Source: Closterium sp. NIES-65 (Eukaryota; Streptophyta; Zygnematophyceae; Desmidiales; Closteriaceae). From it: a stretch of DNA of 64,000 bases. Position 1 is the first letter of the stretch; each line of letters opens with the position of its first letter. The notes under the pieces were generated by a model. That model was not told the DNA's origin. It saw nothing but the letters and a program-made list of their open reading frames with translations, and ran no database searches. This document shows, in pieces, positions 28,875 through 40,813 of the stretch. A program made the translations under genes and the position numbers. The stretch spans positions 124,001 through 188,000 of the forward strand of contig CANXME010000853.1 of NCBI GenBank assembly GCA_948144175.1, in the 5' to 3' direction.

Positions 28875-30657
28875 TGTGAAGAAAGAGGAATGAAGAAGAG
28901 AGGAGGAGTTCACTAGCAAACATTGGGATACATATAGCAAACCCTAAAAGGGTTGTACTCACTATAGAGTACCCCATTGCAGACTAGAGAAACATAATAT
29001 TCTAACACACCCCCATAACCAAAGTGGGGTGTAATCAGCACAACAAGCAAAGCAGAACAAGCTCAGGGTGGATCACAATGTCACCACACATTCTGAGCAC
29101 AAGTACAAGAAGCAACAGTTTAAAGTTCACAAATGTAAGCAAAGCTAGAGGCTATCGCAGAGAGCAAGTGTGGAGGAGGGACTATGGGAGGAGAGGAGGT
29201 AGTGGGCGGCAGCTGAAGCTGCTGGCACACGGCGCAACTGGAGCAACTGGCACACGGGCAACTGGAGCAACTGGCACACTGGCAACTAGAGCAACTGGCA
29301 CACGGGCTACTGGAGTAACTGGCTCCGCGGCTAACTCTAAGCGGTAGGAGCAACGGACTCACAGGCGACTGGAGCAACGGGCTCACGGGCGACTGGCGCA
29401 ACGGTCTCACGGGCGACTGGAGCTGCGGGCTTCACGGCGGCCACCCGCTTCAAACTCCCCAAACTATCCCACCCCCATTTCACACACCCCCTACTGCACC
29501 CTTAGGTTCACTCACACCCCACCCCCTAGCACCACTCCGTCGACTCCCACACACCCACCCCCCTCAGCGGCAGCTGCAGCAATGGGAAACAGAGGAGGAG
29601 GAGGAGCAGGGGAGACCACACACCCGCCACCTCCTACTCGCCACCCCCAGACCCTAACACAGGGCAGGGCGGGACGGCGGGTAGGGAGGTTACGGGGGGG
29701 GGGGGGGGGGCGACGCGCGGCCTCCCAGGGCGCCAAAACAGGCGGCAGAAAGGGCGGCGCTCGCCCCCCCCCCCCCCCGGCGCGCGGCCCCCTCAGGTCG
29801 CCTCGACAGGCGACGGGAAAAGAGGGGGGGGGGGGTGGTGCACGGGTCCCCGGTGCGCCGCGCCAGGAGACGAAGCATGGCCGGGGCATGGCCGGGGCAG
29901 GGTCGGGGCAGGGCCGGGGCATGGCCGGGGCAGGGCCTCGATAGGGGCGGCGACGGGGCCGCAAAGGGCGGCGACAGGGCCGGCAGAGGCGGCGACGCGG
30001 CCGCGAAGGGCGACGGGGCCGCTAGAGGCGGCGACGCGGCCGCGAAGAGCGGCGACGGGGCTGCTAGGGGCGGCGACGGGGCCGCGAAGGGCGGCGACGT
30101 GGCCGCGAAGGGCGGTGACGGGGCCGCGAAGGGCGGCGACGGGGCCGTTAGGGGCGGCGACGGGACCGCTAGGGGCGGCGACGGGACCGTTAGGGGCGGC
30201 GACGGGACCGCTAGGGGCGGCGACGGGACCGCTAGGGGCGGCGACGGGGCCGCGAAGGGGCCGCGAGGGGCCTGGAAGGGCGGCGACGCGCCGCGAAGGG
30301 GCTGCGGGGGGCCGAGAAGGGCGGCGACGGGGCCGCGAAGGGGCCGCGAGGGGCCTGGAAGGGCGGCAACGGGGCCGGGAAGGGGCCGCGAGGGGCCTAG
30401 AAGGGCGGCGAGGGGGCCGCGAAGAGTAGCGCGAGGGGCACGCCACGGGGCGTGCAGTACACAGAGTAGCAGTGGAAGCAGTTAGGTGGGCCCACAGGCC
30501 AGGAGCGTAGATGCTCTGATAGCATGTGAAGAAAGAGGAATGAAGAAGAGAGGAGGAGTTCACTAGCAAACATTGGGATACATATAGCAAACTCTAAAAG
30601 GGTTGTACTCAGTATAGAGTACCCCACTGCAGACTAGAGAAACATAATATTCTGACA
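28875..30657 (-). mobile_element. Non-autonomous Copia-derived element G
   Basis: The 133-bp LTRs (28,875-29,007 and 30,525-30,657) differ at about 4 positions. The flanking duplication is aagtg on the left and aaatg on the right, one base apart. A primer site (30,513-30,524) and polypurine tract are present. The internal 1.5 kb has a GC-rich leader (about 29,935-30,512), a middle part shared with L, a short repeat array close to ggcaactggagcaactggca (29,225-29,430), and a 3' part shared with full Copia copies. No gag or pol domain is present, so it depends on proteins from relatives. It sits in the 3' end of F. Confidence 0.85.
29935..30512 (-). repeat. GC-rich leader repeats of G
   Basis: Tandem variants of ggcggcgacggggccgcgaa or ggcggcgacgggaccgctag lie between primer site and internal region. 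They resemble the leader of Copia B and A. Frames through them are Gly/Ala/Arg low-complexity only. Confidence 0.75.
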
Positions 30658-30662
30658 AAATG

Positions 30663-31308
30663 GTCACAAGACCAGTCAAGAAAACCAAAGCAAGCTCAGG
30701 GTGGATCACAACGTCATATCACACTCCGAGCACAAGCAAAGGGGCCACAAGGTCAGTTCACCTACAAAGGTATATATGCAACAACAATATTATAGTGATC
30801 ACTACCTAGCAAGAGTAAACATGCACGTATATATATATTTATAGATCACAGTACAACCAGAGTCTACAGCAAGTGAGGAAACGTAGGCACCAGGCCTAGA
30901 ACAGTGCAGAAGCGCTGATGATCACCAGCCGGAAGGGCCTTGGTGAACAAATCAGCCGTGTTGGCCCGGGTGGGCACGTGAGCGACATGAAGCTGACCAC
31001 GCTGCTGCAACTCTCAAAAAAGGAAGTAACGCAGAGCGATGTGCTTTGTTCTGTGCTCCAGTCTGTGGTCCTGACATAAAGCAATGGCAGCCTTGTTGTG
31101 GACGTACAGAAGTGGAGGAGAACGAGGCCTCTCTCCCAAGTCGGTCAGCAGGTAGGTGAGCCAGCGTAGATCCTGTGCAGCCATGGCTATGGCGTAGATC
31201 TCAGCCTCACAACTGGAGTTGAGAACAGAAGACGAGCGTGAAGATCGCCAAGAAACAGAGCCAGGATCAAGGCTGAACGTGTAACCCTGTGAAGACCGCT
31301 GCGTAGCC
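30663..31308 (-). pseudogene. Copia F RNase H end and 3' untranslated region
   Basis: The minus strand carries the end of the Copia RNase H domain up to the junction with C at 31,309, followed by the stretch with atatatata and the family's conserved segment ending in the polypurine tract beyond G. It aligns with 33,004-33,470 of C. Fossil. Confidence 0.7.
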
Positions 31309-31313
31309 AGGTC

Positions 31314-31446
31314 TGTTAGAATCTAGCAGCAAGAATGGATGAACTATGAAAAAGTTGGGTACAAATATGAAACCCTAAAAGGGGCTGTACCCCATATTGG
31401 CTACCCACTACAACCTACACATATATTACATACATATACTTTGACA
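31314..31446 (-). repeat. Copia C 3' LTR
   Basis: Begins tgttagaatctagcagc and ends catatactttgaca. It matches 51,423-51,556 with about 12-13 differences. The family polypurine tract complement cccccataggcaaagtgggg follows from about 31,448. Confidence 0.9.
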
Positions 31447-31570
31447 CACCCCCATAGGCAAAGTGGGGGATAGCAAGGGGTCAAAAGACCAATTCACATG
31501 CAGAGGTATATATGCAACAACAATAGTACAGTGATCTCTACCTAGCAGAGCAAACATGCAGGTATATATA

Positions 31571-32976
31571 TGTCAGAATATTATTCTTATGTTCTAGCCT
31601 GTAGTGGGGTGCTCTATAGCGAGTACAACCCTTCTAGGGTTTGCTATTTGTATCCCCATTTCTGCTAGTTCATCCCTCTTTTCTTTCTTCTAAACTTTGA
31701 CATGCTATCAGAGCAGGTCGATCCCCTTGGATCGATCCTGTGGGTGTGTCCCCACCTTGCTTCCGCTGCTACTTTTTCCTCCCGCCGTGCGCCCCGAGGC
31801 GCGCGGCGGTTTTCTGCCCGCCGTGCGCCCCGAGGCGCGCGGCGGTTCATTGCCCGCTGTGCGCCCCGTGGCGCGCGGCGGGCTTCTCCTCTACGTCGCG
31901 GCCCCGCCCCGGCCCGTCGCCGCCCGTGCGCCTGCCCGGCTCGGCCCCGCCCTTCGTCGCGGCCCCGCCCCGGCCCGTCGCCGCCCGTGCGCCTGCCCGG
32001 CTCGGCCCCGCCCTTCGTCGCGGACCCGCCCCGACCCGTCGCCGCCCGTGCGCCTGCCCGCCTCGGCCCCGCCCTACCTGCTCGGCCCCGCCCTTCGTCA
32101 CGGCCCCGCCCCTCGAAGCGGCCCCGCCCTACGTCGCGGCCCCGCCCCGACCGTCGCGGCCCCGCCCCTTGTCGCGGCCCCGCCCTACGTCGCGGCCCCG
32201 CCCTATGTCGCGGCCCCGCCCTATGTCGCGGCCCCGCCCCTCGAAGCGGCCCCGCCCTACGTCGCGGCCCCGCCCCTTGTCGCGGCCCCGCCCTCCCACC
32301 AGGCTCGTGGTGGGCCCCTTTCACCACACCGCCTCCCCCCCCCCCCCTGCCATTTCCCGTCGTCCGTCGTGGCGACCTGAGGGGCGAGCTGTGGGGTGGC
32401 GGGTATGGGGGTGGTCGTTGTGCCTTCCTCCCTTTCTCCTCCTCCTCCTTCGTCTCCCACTGCTGCAGCTGTCGCTGAGGGGGGTGGTTGTGTGGGAGAC
32501 TGGGTTTAGGGTTTAAGGGGGGTGCGTGGGAGTGGAGCTAGCGGTGTAGCAGTGGGTGTGTATGAGGGGGGTGGGACTGTGTGTGGGATGTTGAGCAGAG
32601 GTTGCCAGTTTGTCGTCCGCAGCACCTGTAGTCCGGGGCGCTGTCCCGGTAGCCCAGTGAGCTTGTCGCTGAGCCGGTCGCCTGTGGGTCCGTTGCCCGT
32701 CTGCCGCTACTTGAGCCGCGGGGCCTGTTACTCCCGTAGTCCGGGGCGCTGTCCCGGTAGCCACTGTGCTCGCCACTCCTGTTGCCCGTGTGTCTGCAGC
32801 TTCAGCCGCCGCCTTCTATCTCCTCTCCTCTCACTCTCCCTCCTCCTCCTCACTTGCCCGTTGTGACCACTGCTAGCTTTGCTCATAATTGTTAACTTTG
32901 AACTATTTCTTATTGACCTTGTGCTCAGAATGCGTGGTGACATTGTGATCCACCGTGAGCTTGTACTGTTTTGCCA
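31571..32976 (+). mobile_element. Non-autonomous element L inside Copia C
   Basis: A 132-bp LTR (31,571-31,702) on the plus strand is followed by a primer site (31,703-31,714, one mismatch to tggtatcagagc), a GC leader built from gtcgcggccccgccct units (about 31,880-32,300), and an internal part shared with G (the ctcctcctcctt...tcccactgctgcagctg region near 32,435-32,480). The end matches the 3' part of G. Only one LTR is visible, yet atata occurs on both sides (31,566-31,570 and 32,977-32,981). In this AT-rich spot that could be chance. No coding domain is present. Confidence 0.7.
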
Positions 32977-33003
32977 ATATATAGATCACAGTACATGCAA
33001 AGT

Positions 33004-34623
33004 CTACAGCAAGTGAGGAAAAGTGGGCACAAGGCCTAACAAAGTGCAGAAACGCTGATGATCACCAGACGGAAGTGCCTTGGTGAATATATCAGCACTG
33101 TTGGCCCGAGTGTCCACGTGAGCAAGACGAAGGAGACCACGCTGCTGCAACTCTCGAGCCAGGAAGTAACGCAGCGTGATGTTCTTTGTTTTGTGCTCCA
33201 GTCTGTGCTCCTCACACAAGGCAATGGCGGCCTTGTTGTCGACGTACAGCACAAGAGGAGAAGGAGGCCGCTCTCCCAAGTCAGTCAGCAGGTAGGTGAG
33301 CCAGCGTAACTCCTGTGCAGCCATGGCTGTGGCGTAGATCTCAGCCTCACAACTGGAGCTGAGAACTGAAGACAAGCGTGTAGCACGCCAAGAAACAGAA
33401 CCAGAGCCAAGCCTGAAGGTGTAACCCTGTGACGACTGCTGCGTAGCCTGGTCGTCAATCCAAGAAGCGTCCGAGTGACCAGTGAGGACAACGTCGCCAC
33501 GTCCTCCAAGCACGAGCCCCATGCCTGATGTACTGCACAAGTAGCGCAGTACCCTCTTAGCAGCATCCATGTGCACCTTTCGGTGCCGACCAAGAGCCAC
33601 GTAGCGAGCCAAAAGGCCAAGAGGGTACGCAAGGTAAGGACGAGTGCAGGTCATCAGGTACAAGAGGCAGCCAACTAGCTCTGGGTAAGGACCACTCGGC
33701 TCTACGGACTCGTCCGAAGGTGGAGCTGAGAGCGAGTGGCCTGTAGCCAGAGGAGTGTGCTGTGGCGAGGACCAGGTGAAGCCGGAGTGCTGAAGGACCT
33801 GCTAAACCATGTGTGAGTGAGTCAGTGTGATGGTGCGGCGTGCTCTGTCCCGGGCGATCTGCAAGCCAAGGTAGCTGCACAGCTCACCCAGATGCGTGCA
33901 CGTGTGTCTCTTCTGCAGCTCCGACTTCACCAGGGCGAGAGCCTGAGTGTCAGCAAAGGCAAAGACCAAGTCGGCGACGTACACGAGGATGTAGAACGGC
34001 GGCAACGAAGTGTCGGTGCTTAGAAACAGCGACGGGTCAGCAGTCGACTGAGCAAACCCAAGAGCAGCAAGTGTCGTCCTCAGTGTGTCGTGCCACTCAC
34101 GTGGCGCCTGGCGGAGACCATAGACCGGCCGCCGGAGGCTCCACTGGGTACCAGGAGGGAACGACCGAGTGAAGCTAGGAGGGCGGCGCAGCTAGATCTC
34201 CTCGTGCAGGGTGCCCTGTAAGAAAGCTGTGCTGAAGTCAAAAGAGTGAAGCTCGTAGTCACGCTGAGCGGCGACATGCAGCAGTACCCGAAGAGTGGTC
34301 ATCTTCATGGTGGGGGAGAAGGTCTGGAAGAAGTCAACTCCTTCTTGCTGATTGAAGCCTCGAGCAACGTAACGAGCCTTGAAGACAGGCGGAGAACCCG
34401 GCGGCCGCTTCACCCTGAAAATCCACATGCCACTAACGATGTTCGCCCCAGGAGGGGGAACCTCGTCGACGTAAGTGCCAGTGGACTTCCAGGATGCCAT
34501 CTTTGCGTCCATGGCTGTCTGCCACTGACAGGAGTACTCACCCGCGATCGCCTCAGCGTAAGAGCGCGGGGTCAGGATGTCTGGAGCATCCGGGTCTCCC
34601 TCAGGGGCAAGCAGCATGGACAC
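33004..34623 (-). pseudogene. Copia C reverse transcriptase and RNase H
   Basis: The minus strand encodes RT blocks SGMWIFRVKRPPGSPP, FFQTFSPTMKMTTLRV and HSFDFSTAFLQGTLHEEI, then the RNase H block LTGHSDASWIDDQATQQSS and SSSCEAEIYATAMAAQELRW. Order and sequence match D and F. Fossil. Confidence 0.8.
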
Positions 34624-35499
34624 CAGATGAGGCGCAGCGGCTGCAAGACACTCAAGGTCCTCGTGCCTGTCCTCAAGGACGTCCGTGCCAAGAGCACACT
34701 CACCCCCGACGGACGGAGGTCAGACAGACTCAGACTCAGCAACAAGACTAGCGGGGTAGTCTAGACGACAGGCAGCAATAAAGTGAACAAGCTCAGCGAC
34801 TAAGGCAGACGCAACAGCAGACTCAATCGACGGGTCAGTGACAACTATGGCTAGCAGACGCGTGATAGTAAGGTGAGCAGCACGGGTGCGGTCAGACTCA
34901 GGCTCAGGAACGGTAGGCAGAGAAGAAGCAGGAGGGGACGGCAGGGGAACACGCTGCGGAGGAGAGGAAGAACGACGGACTACGAGGTGGGTGCCGGGGA
35001 CAGCCGGCTGACGTGAACGAGGAACACGACGACCGGAACGACCAGAACGGACAGGCGAGTAAGGACACGACGCACGCTCACGACACTCAGTGTAAGGAGA
35101 AGGAGTAGGTAGTGGTGAGGCAGGCTGTAACGGAAGACCAGTAGACGAAGGGAGATTAAGACTTTGGCAAAGCACAGAGTCAAGCGGTGGCTGAGACGAC
35201 GGAGACGGTGGAGTGAAGAACAGGCGCGGCTGTGCAGTGCCACCAGCACCAGCAGCACTAATACCCCCAACAGCTCTAGCACCTCCAAGACCAGCACCAC
35301 CAGCAGCAGCACCCCCAGAACCGGCACCTTTAGTCCCAGGGTCTCCAGCCTCAGTGTCTCCAGCAGTAGCACCCCCAGACCCAGGGTCTCCAGCAGTAGC
35401 ACCCTCAGGCTCAGCAGCACCTCCTGCCCCAGAAGCTCCAGTACCTCCAGTTTGAGCACCTCCGGGACCAGCACCACTCCCACCTCCAGTGATGGCACT

Positions 35500-37364
35500 A
35501 GAAGTACCTCCAGCGGAAGAGCCCCGGGCTCCAGAAGCGCGACCCTGACGGCGACTGTACCAGTCGTGCAGCTGCTGTCAGATGAGAGGTAAAAAGGAAC
35601 CGACTCGTCGAACGTGACGTTATGAGATGGGAAAGCATGGCGGGAGGTGGGGTGGTAAAACTGCCAACCAGGCGCGTCAGGGATAAAGCCAAGGAAGACA
35701 CAGGGAACAGCGCGGGCAGAGAGCTTGTCCGCGATGGTATCGCAGACAAAGGCACGAGAACCCCAGACCCGGAACACCAACGCATCGCCAACCTCTCCCG
35801 TCCACCGCAGTGTGGACGAGGTCTCCGGCAAGGAGACACGGGGCCAGAGGTTGAGCTGATGCGCGGCGTAGCGAACCGCAAACGGCCACAGAAAATGGGG
35901 GGCAGCCGCATGGACCATGGAGGTACGAGCGACCTCCATGACCAAGCCATTTCTGCGCTCAGCAACCCCATTCTGCTACGGAGAGGCCGGAAGCGTGAAC
36001 GACTGGCGAATGCCCTCCCCACGACAAAAGCTCTGCAGAAGGTCGGAGGAAAACTCCCCACCTCTATCAGAGTGCAGGCGCAGGACGGGAAACTCCGTCC
36101 CGAACCGCTCGCGGAGCTAGAGACGGGCAGCGTGGATCCAAGGGATCAAAACATCAGGGACCTCACCCTTGGTGCGCAAGGGGAAGACCGTGGTGTAACG
36201 CGAGTAGTGGTCAACAACAAGCAGGAAGTACCGCTCGCGGTCGTGCCCAGTGACGCGGGGTGGGCCCCACACGTCTACGTGCAGGGTCTGCAGGGGAGCA
36301 GTTGTCGGGGGAAACGAGGAGTGAGGAGCGGCGCGCTGCCGCCCCTCGACAAAGGGAATACTGGGAGGAACAGGCGAGGGAGGGAGGGGAGGGAGAACCC
36401 GGTGAAGTCCAGAGACAAGGACTCAGCGGTGCATGCTACGAAGGCGCTACACGGAGGGGTGACCAAGACGGTGGTGCCAAAGGACGGTCTGGTGCGACAA
36501 AGCGCGACACGAGCAGGGGGCCGCTAGCTGACTTGACCCAGACGCAGACGCAACGACATGAGGAGACACGGTAGTCAGTGTGTACAGACTCGAGCAAGGC
36601 GCACGGGTAAACGTGGCCAGGTGCCGGCCCGTCCGGGAGCACGTACAGTGGGTCACGCGCTAACCTCTTGGAGTGAACTGGTCAACCCACTGGTCCTGGA
36701 GGTCAGCACCACTCACCAAGTTTGTAGAGAACGAGGGGAGGTGAAGACCTGACAGGGAGCTATACAGGACCGCCGGACATGGCAGGACCGTAGAGGAGTG
36801 CGCAAGGACTAAACCCCCAGAGGGGTCTGCCAGGGAGACTGCAACCGGCCGACTGAGTGGCGTGAGGGTGGTGCTGTCACGAAAGAAGGAGCGGGAAGCA
36901 CTTGAGTCAAGTGTGAAGGTGTACAAGGCCTCTGCAAGCGCAGTATCAGAGAGAGCAGACTCACCAGTACCTGGAGCAGCAGCCTCACCAGCATTTAGAG
37001 CAGCAACCTCACCAGCTTCTAGAGAAGGAGACACACTAGCACCTAGAGCAGCAGCCTCACCAGCACCTAGAGCAGCAGGCTCTATACCCGGATCAGGCGG
37101 TACGCACAGGTAACAGGCACGGCCAGTACTAGTAGGCAATGCATGTAAGGCAGTGAGAATAGCATCATAGTCAAGAGCAAAGATATCTACCCTCTGTCCA
37201 AGCACCTCCAGCCAGGTGGGTAGCTCAGCCTCGTCGCCAAACTCGGTACGCCAGGCGTCGCTCAAACGGGCGAAGCAGCGGGACTGTGTGTGACTAAGCG
37301 TCCCGCAAGTCTGACTAGCCCGATCACCTATGCGAATGACGTACGGGCAGCGAACGTTACTCAA
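35500..37364 (-). pseudogene. Copia C protease and integrase
   Basis: The Gag C-terminal Cys/His block (CPYVIRIGDRASQTCG), the protease region around TFTLDSSASRSFFRD and the integrase segments around HRLGHPS and HFLWPFAVRYAAHQLN are recognisable on the minus strand, spread over several frames. Fossil. Confidence 0.75.
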
Positions 37365-37679
37365 AGACCCTCTACTCTGAGCGTAACACTCACGAAGCTG
37401 CTAGGGCGTAAGTGTCTCGCGCGGACGCCGCTGCAGCTGCAGCTGCCCACTGCCAGACGCTCCCGGCTGACCAGCTCCAGGGCGACAGCCACGACGGCTA
37501 CCGCCACAACCCCAGCTAGTGTACCACTCACTAAGCTGCTGGGGCGTGAGAGACTCGCGCGGATGTCGCTGGAGCTGCATCTGGCCACCGCCAGTAGCAG
37601 TAGTAGCAGCGCGGGCAGGGCAGGCGCGACAGGCAGGCAGGCAGATGGCGCGGCAGCGCGCTGACAAGGCAGGTGCTCA

Positions 37680-38600
37680 CCAGTGACGGTAAGAGCAGGC
37701 GCTCGCCGGGCGAGCACGGCCAGCGCTCGGCGGGCGGCGGCAGGGTAGGCGCACGACGGCGGGAACGGCGGCTGCAGAGTAGGGCCGCGTCAGCTGTAGG
37801 GCGGGGCCGCGTCAGCGGCAGGTCGGGGCTGCGTCACTTGCAGGGCGGGGCCGCGTCAGCGGTAGGTCGGGGTCGAGTCAGCGGCAGGGCGGGGCCGCGT
37901 CAGCTGCAGGGCGGGGCCGAGTCAGCGGCAGGGTGGGGCCGCGTGAGCTGTAGGGCGGGGCCGCGTCAGCGGCAGGTCGGGGCGGAGTCAACGGCAGGGA
38001 GGGGCCGCGACAGCGTCCTGGCAGGGCTGCGTCGGCGGCAGAGCGTGGCCGCAAAAGCGGCAGGGCGGGGGCGCATTGGCGGCAGGGCGAGGCCGTGTCA
38101 GCGGCCGGGCGGGGTCGCGACAGCGTCCTGGCGGGGCCGCGTCGGTGGTAGGGCGGAGCCGCGACAACGACCTGGCGGGGCCGCGGCGGCAGGGTGGGGC
38201 CGCGACAGCGACAGGGCGGCGCCGCGGTAGCGGCAAGGCGGGGCTGCGTCAGCGACAGGTCGGGGCCGCGACCTGATGGGGCTGCGTCAGCGGCAGGGTG
38301 GGGCCGCGACAGCGGTAGGGCGGCGCCGCGTCAGTAGCAAGGCGGGGCCGCGTCAGCGACAGGGCAGGGCCGCGACCTGGCGGCACCGCGTCAACGGCAA
38401 GGAGGGGTCGCGACTGCAACAGGGCGGGGCCGCGTCAGCGACCTGGCGGGGCGGCGCTCTGGCCTGACGGGCCTGCAGGGGCGGCTCGCGGGCCTGACGG
38501 GCCTGCAGGGGCGGTTCGCGGGCTTGACAAGCCTACAGGGGGGCGGTCGCAGGCCTGACATGTCTGCAGGGGCGGCGCTCTGGCTTGACGGGCCTGTAGG
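37680..38600 (-). repeat. GC-rich leader of Copia C, inner part
   Basis: Tandem variants of ggggccgcgtcagcggcagg fill about 37,780-38,440. A second array near 38,455-38,600 uses gcctgacgggcctgcagggg. The second array resumes at 51,195 on the other side of chromovirus E, which inserted in it with duplication gtagg. Confidence 0.8.
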
Positions 38601-39016
38601 TGTGAGAGGACGTCCCCGTTATAATATTTTCTCACTGTTATAGTTTTCTGTTATCCTATTCTCCCTTTTCTCCTCTTTATTTTGGTCTTTATCTCATCTC
38701 AATCGGCCTACTATTCTATTTTCTAGAGCCTTCTATTTATCTCTCTTATTTCCTACTTTTCCCACCGACATACCTATTATACGGCACCGACAGCGCCGAC
38801 AGTGGTGTATACGGTGTAATCTGGGCGTAATCCCAAGTGCCAATAGCCTTGCGTGCTTGTGCGCACTTGTGATTGTAGTATCGGGAAGGGCGTGTTCCCG
38901 AAGGTTCGTTTTATCTCGTTTATCCTTGTATTTTCCGAGTATAAAAATGCCTTGTATTCAGTTTTAGTGACAAGTTTTGATTGAGAATTCGATCCTGTGA
39001 CACTTGGTATCAGAGC
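38601..39016 (+). repeat. E 5' LTR and primer site
   Basis: The 402-bp LTR ends at 39,002 with gatcctgtgaca; two bases later the primer site tggtatcagagc (39,005-39,016) is a perfect match to the initiator tRNA-Met 3' end complement. An A/T-rich TATA-like stretch (gagtataaaaatg) near 38,937-38,949 is a plausible element promoter. Confidence 0.93.
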
Positions 39017-40140
39017 CATTCTCACTCGACGACTCTCGGCTAAGCAGCGGTCGCGGAAAAAATGGCCTCGAAAAACCGCCGGGGGCGACCAGTTCGACGC
39101 CGATTTCTGGCAAGCACCAGTTCCGCGCTTTTCGAATTAACCCCCTCGCGTGGTTTCTGAACAGGATGGGTTCGCCGGCGACCAACGACGTTACGCAGCA
39201 GCTCTTCGCGCAAATCGCCAAGATGGAAGCGGAGATGCGAGTGACGACTGAACGGTCGCGATTGGAGAACGAGCAGCTGCGAAACGAATTGCAGCGCGTT
39301 ACGCAGCTCCTCTCGACCATGAACATTCCTGCTTCGACGACTTCGCATCAGTCGCAGCTTCAGTTCGAGGTTCCGAAACTTCGCTCGCCGGAATCGTTCG
39401 ACCCTAGCGATCGAAAATCTGACGTCAGGAGGTGGCTCGCGACGATGGAAATATATTTTGCGGCGATCGGATGGTCGACGACAGAGTACGACGGCAAGAA
39501 AATTCGTCTCGCGACAACGTTGATGCGCGGTCCAGCTCTCGAGTGGCTCGGAAGCAACAGTAGCATTTTCCAGGGCGAAGCCACGTGGCAGCAGTTCCAG
39601 GCAGACCTTCTGGAACGTTTTGAGCCGATTAATTCCACTTATATTGCGCGCGAAAAATTACATCACCATAGGCAATTCGGGAGTGTCGCGCAATACACGC
39701 AGCAGATGGAGGAATTTTATAATCGCATTCCTGACATTACCGAGGGCGAAAAAATTTAGTCCTACATCGCGGGGCTGAAAACCGACATTCGACGCCAGGT
39801 TGCAGCAGCGAATTGCAGCAGCTACAGCGAAATCGTATCGGCCGCGGAGCGTTTTGACTTGGTCAACTCCGGAACACGACGGCCCCACGTCGTCGGATCA
39901 CGACAAGGGGATCGCTCGGCTTCAACCACGTTCGCCGACCCCATGGAAGTCGACAAATTCGATGCGAATTCACGACCTGCAAAAAACAAAACGTTTTGCG
40001 AATTTTGCGGCGGAAACGGACATCGGATTGTCGACTATTTTCACATGAAATCTTCATGTGCGGCATTCCGAGCTCCTGGGAGTGACGAAACTAAAGACAA
40101 AAAGTCAAAAAACGGATCTCGCCAGTGATTGCGGATCGTG
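39004..40140 (+). pseudogene. Chromovirus E gag
   Basis: The frame opens after the primer site. A coiled region with LARLE-like heptads (residues near QLFAQIAKMEAEMRV) precedes the Gag core block MRGPALEWLGSNSS and FGSVAQYTQQMEEFYNRIP. A zinc-knuckle-like block CEFCGGNGHRIVDYF follows near 40,000. Gag packages the element RNA. Fossil with few breaks. Confidence 0.82.
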
Positions 40141-40479
40141 CTGGCGAGGAAAAGCAGATCCGAAAGCGTCAGCGCAATCTGGACCGAATCGAAATTGAAG
40201 GACAGCATTGGGCGCGAGATTTCGAGAATCAAGGGCGAAATCCCAAGCCCCTTGACCGAAATTTGTCAGAGGGATTCGCCGAGGAAAATAAAACCTCCGC
40301 GAAAACAGACTCGACCAAGACGGGAACTCTCCAATTCGACCCCGGAAAAAAACAGAATTCGTTAAAGTTATCTTTCAAAGATGCTTTAATAAAGACTGGT
40401 AATTTTCGCGGGTCCAGAGCCATAAACAAATTCCGGGAAGAACTCCAGAGGAAGCAGACAATTAAAGAAGTGGTACCGG

Positions 40480-40600
40480 TGTCAAATTATAATATTGTGT
40501 AGGCTATAGTGGGGTAGCCTATATGGGGTACACATTTCTAGGGTTGCATATTTGTATCACTTCCATTCCTTAGTCATTCATTCTCGTTCACATCTTCTCA
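40480..40600 (+). repeat. Copia D 5' LTR
   Basis: Begins tgtcaaattataatattg and ends catcttctca. At 121 bp it is very short for a Copia LTR. The primer site follows directly at 40,601. Confidence 0.95.
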
Positions 40601-40813
40601 TGGTATCGAGCAGGTCCCCCGAGCCGCCCGAGCCGCCTGATCAGCCGAGTCGTCGGTGCCGCGGAGCCGCAGTCGCTACTGAGCCGTCCGAGCAGCCGTG
40701 TTGCCGTATTACTGCACTACTGAGCTGCCCGACTTGCCCTGTCTGGTGAGACCAGCGCTTCTGTCACTGCACTGCCCCTGTCCTACAGTTGGTCTCACTA
40801 GTCTACTGCTGTC

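Noticed and set aside
29793-30590. A 265-codon minus-strand frame across the G leader and LTR
   Set aside because: It runs through the LTR, primer site and tandem leader repeats, so it cannot be an independent gene.
31697-32516. Several 200-260-codon Pro/Ala/Arg-rich frames over the leader of L
   Set aside because: Composition follows the GC repeat unit in every frame on both strands; no conserved domain, and the position is a retroelement leader.
37673-38467. Arg/Gly/Ala-rich frames up to 185 codons in the Copia C leader
   Set aside because: Repeat translations of ggggccgcgtcagcggcagg units, not conserved in frame between copies.
39005-39016. tRNA-Met-like sequence tggtatcagagc, also at 27,253, 30,513, 31,703 and 51,411 as complements or variants
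   Set aside because: Only the primer-binding site is present, next to LTR ends; no tRNA cloverleaf surrounds it.
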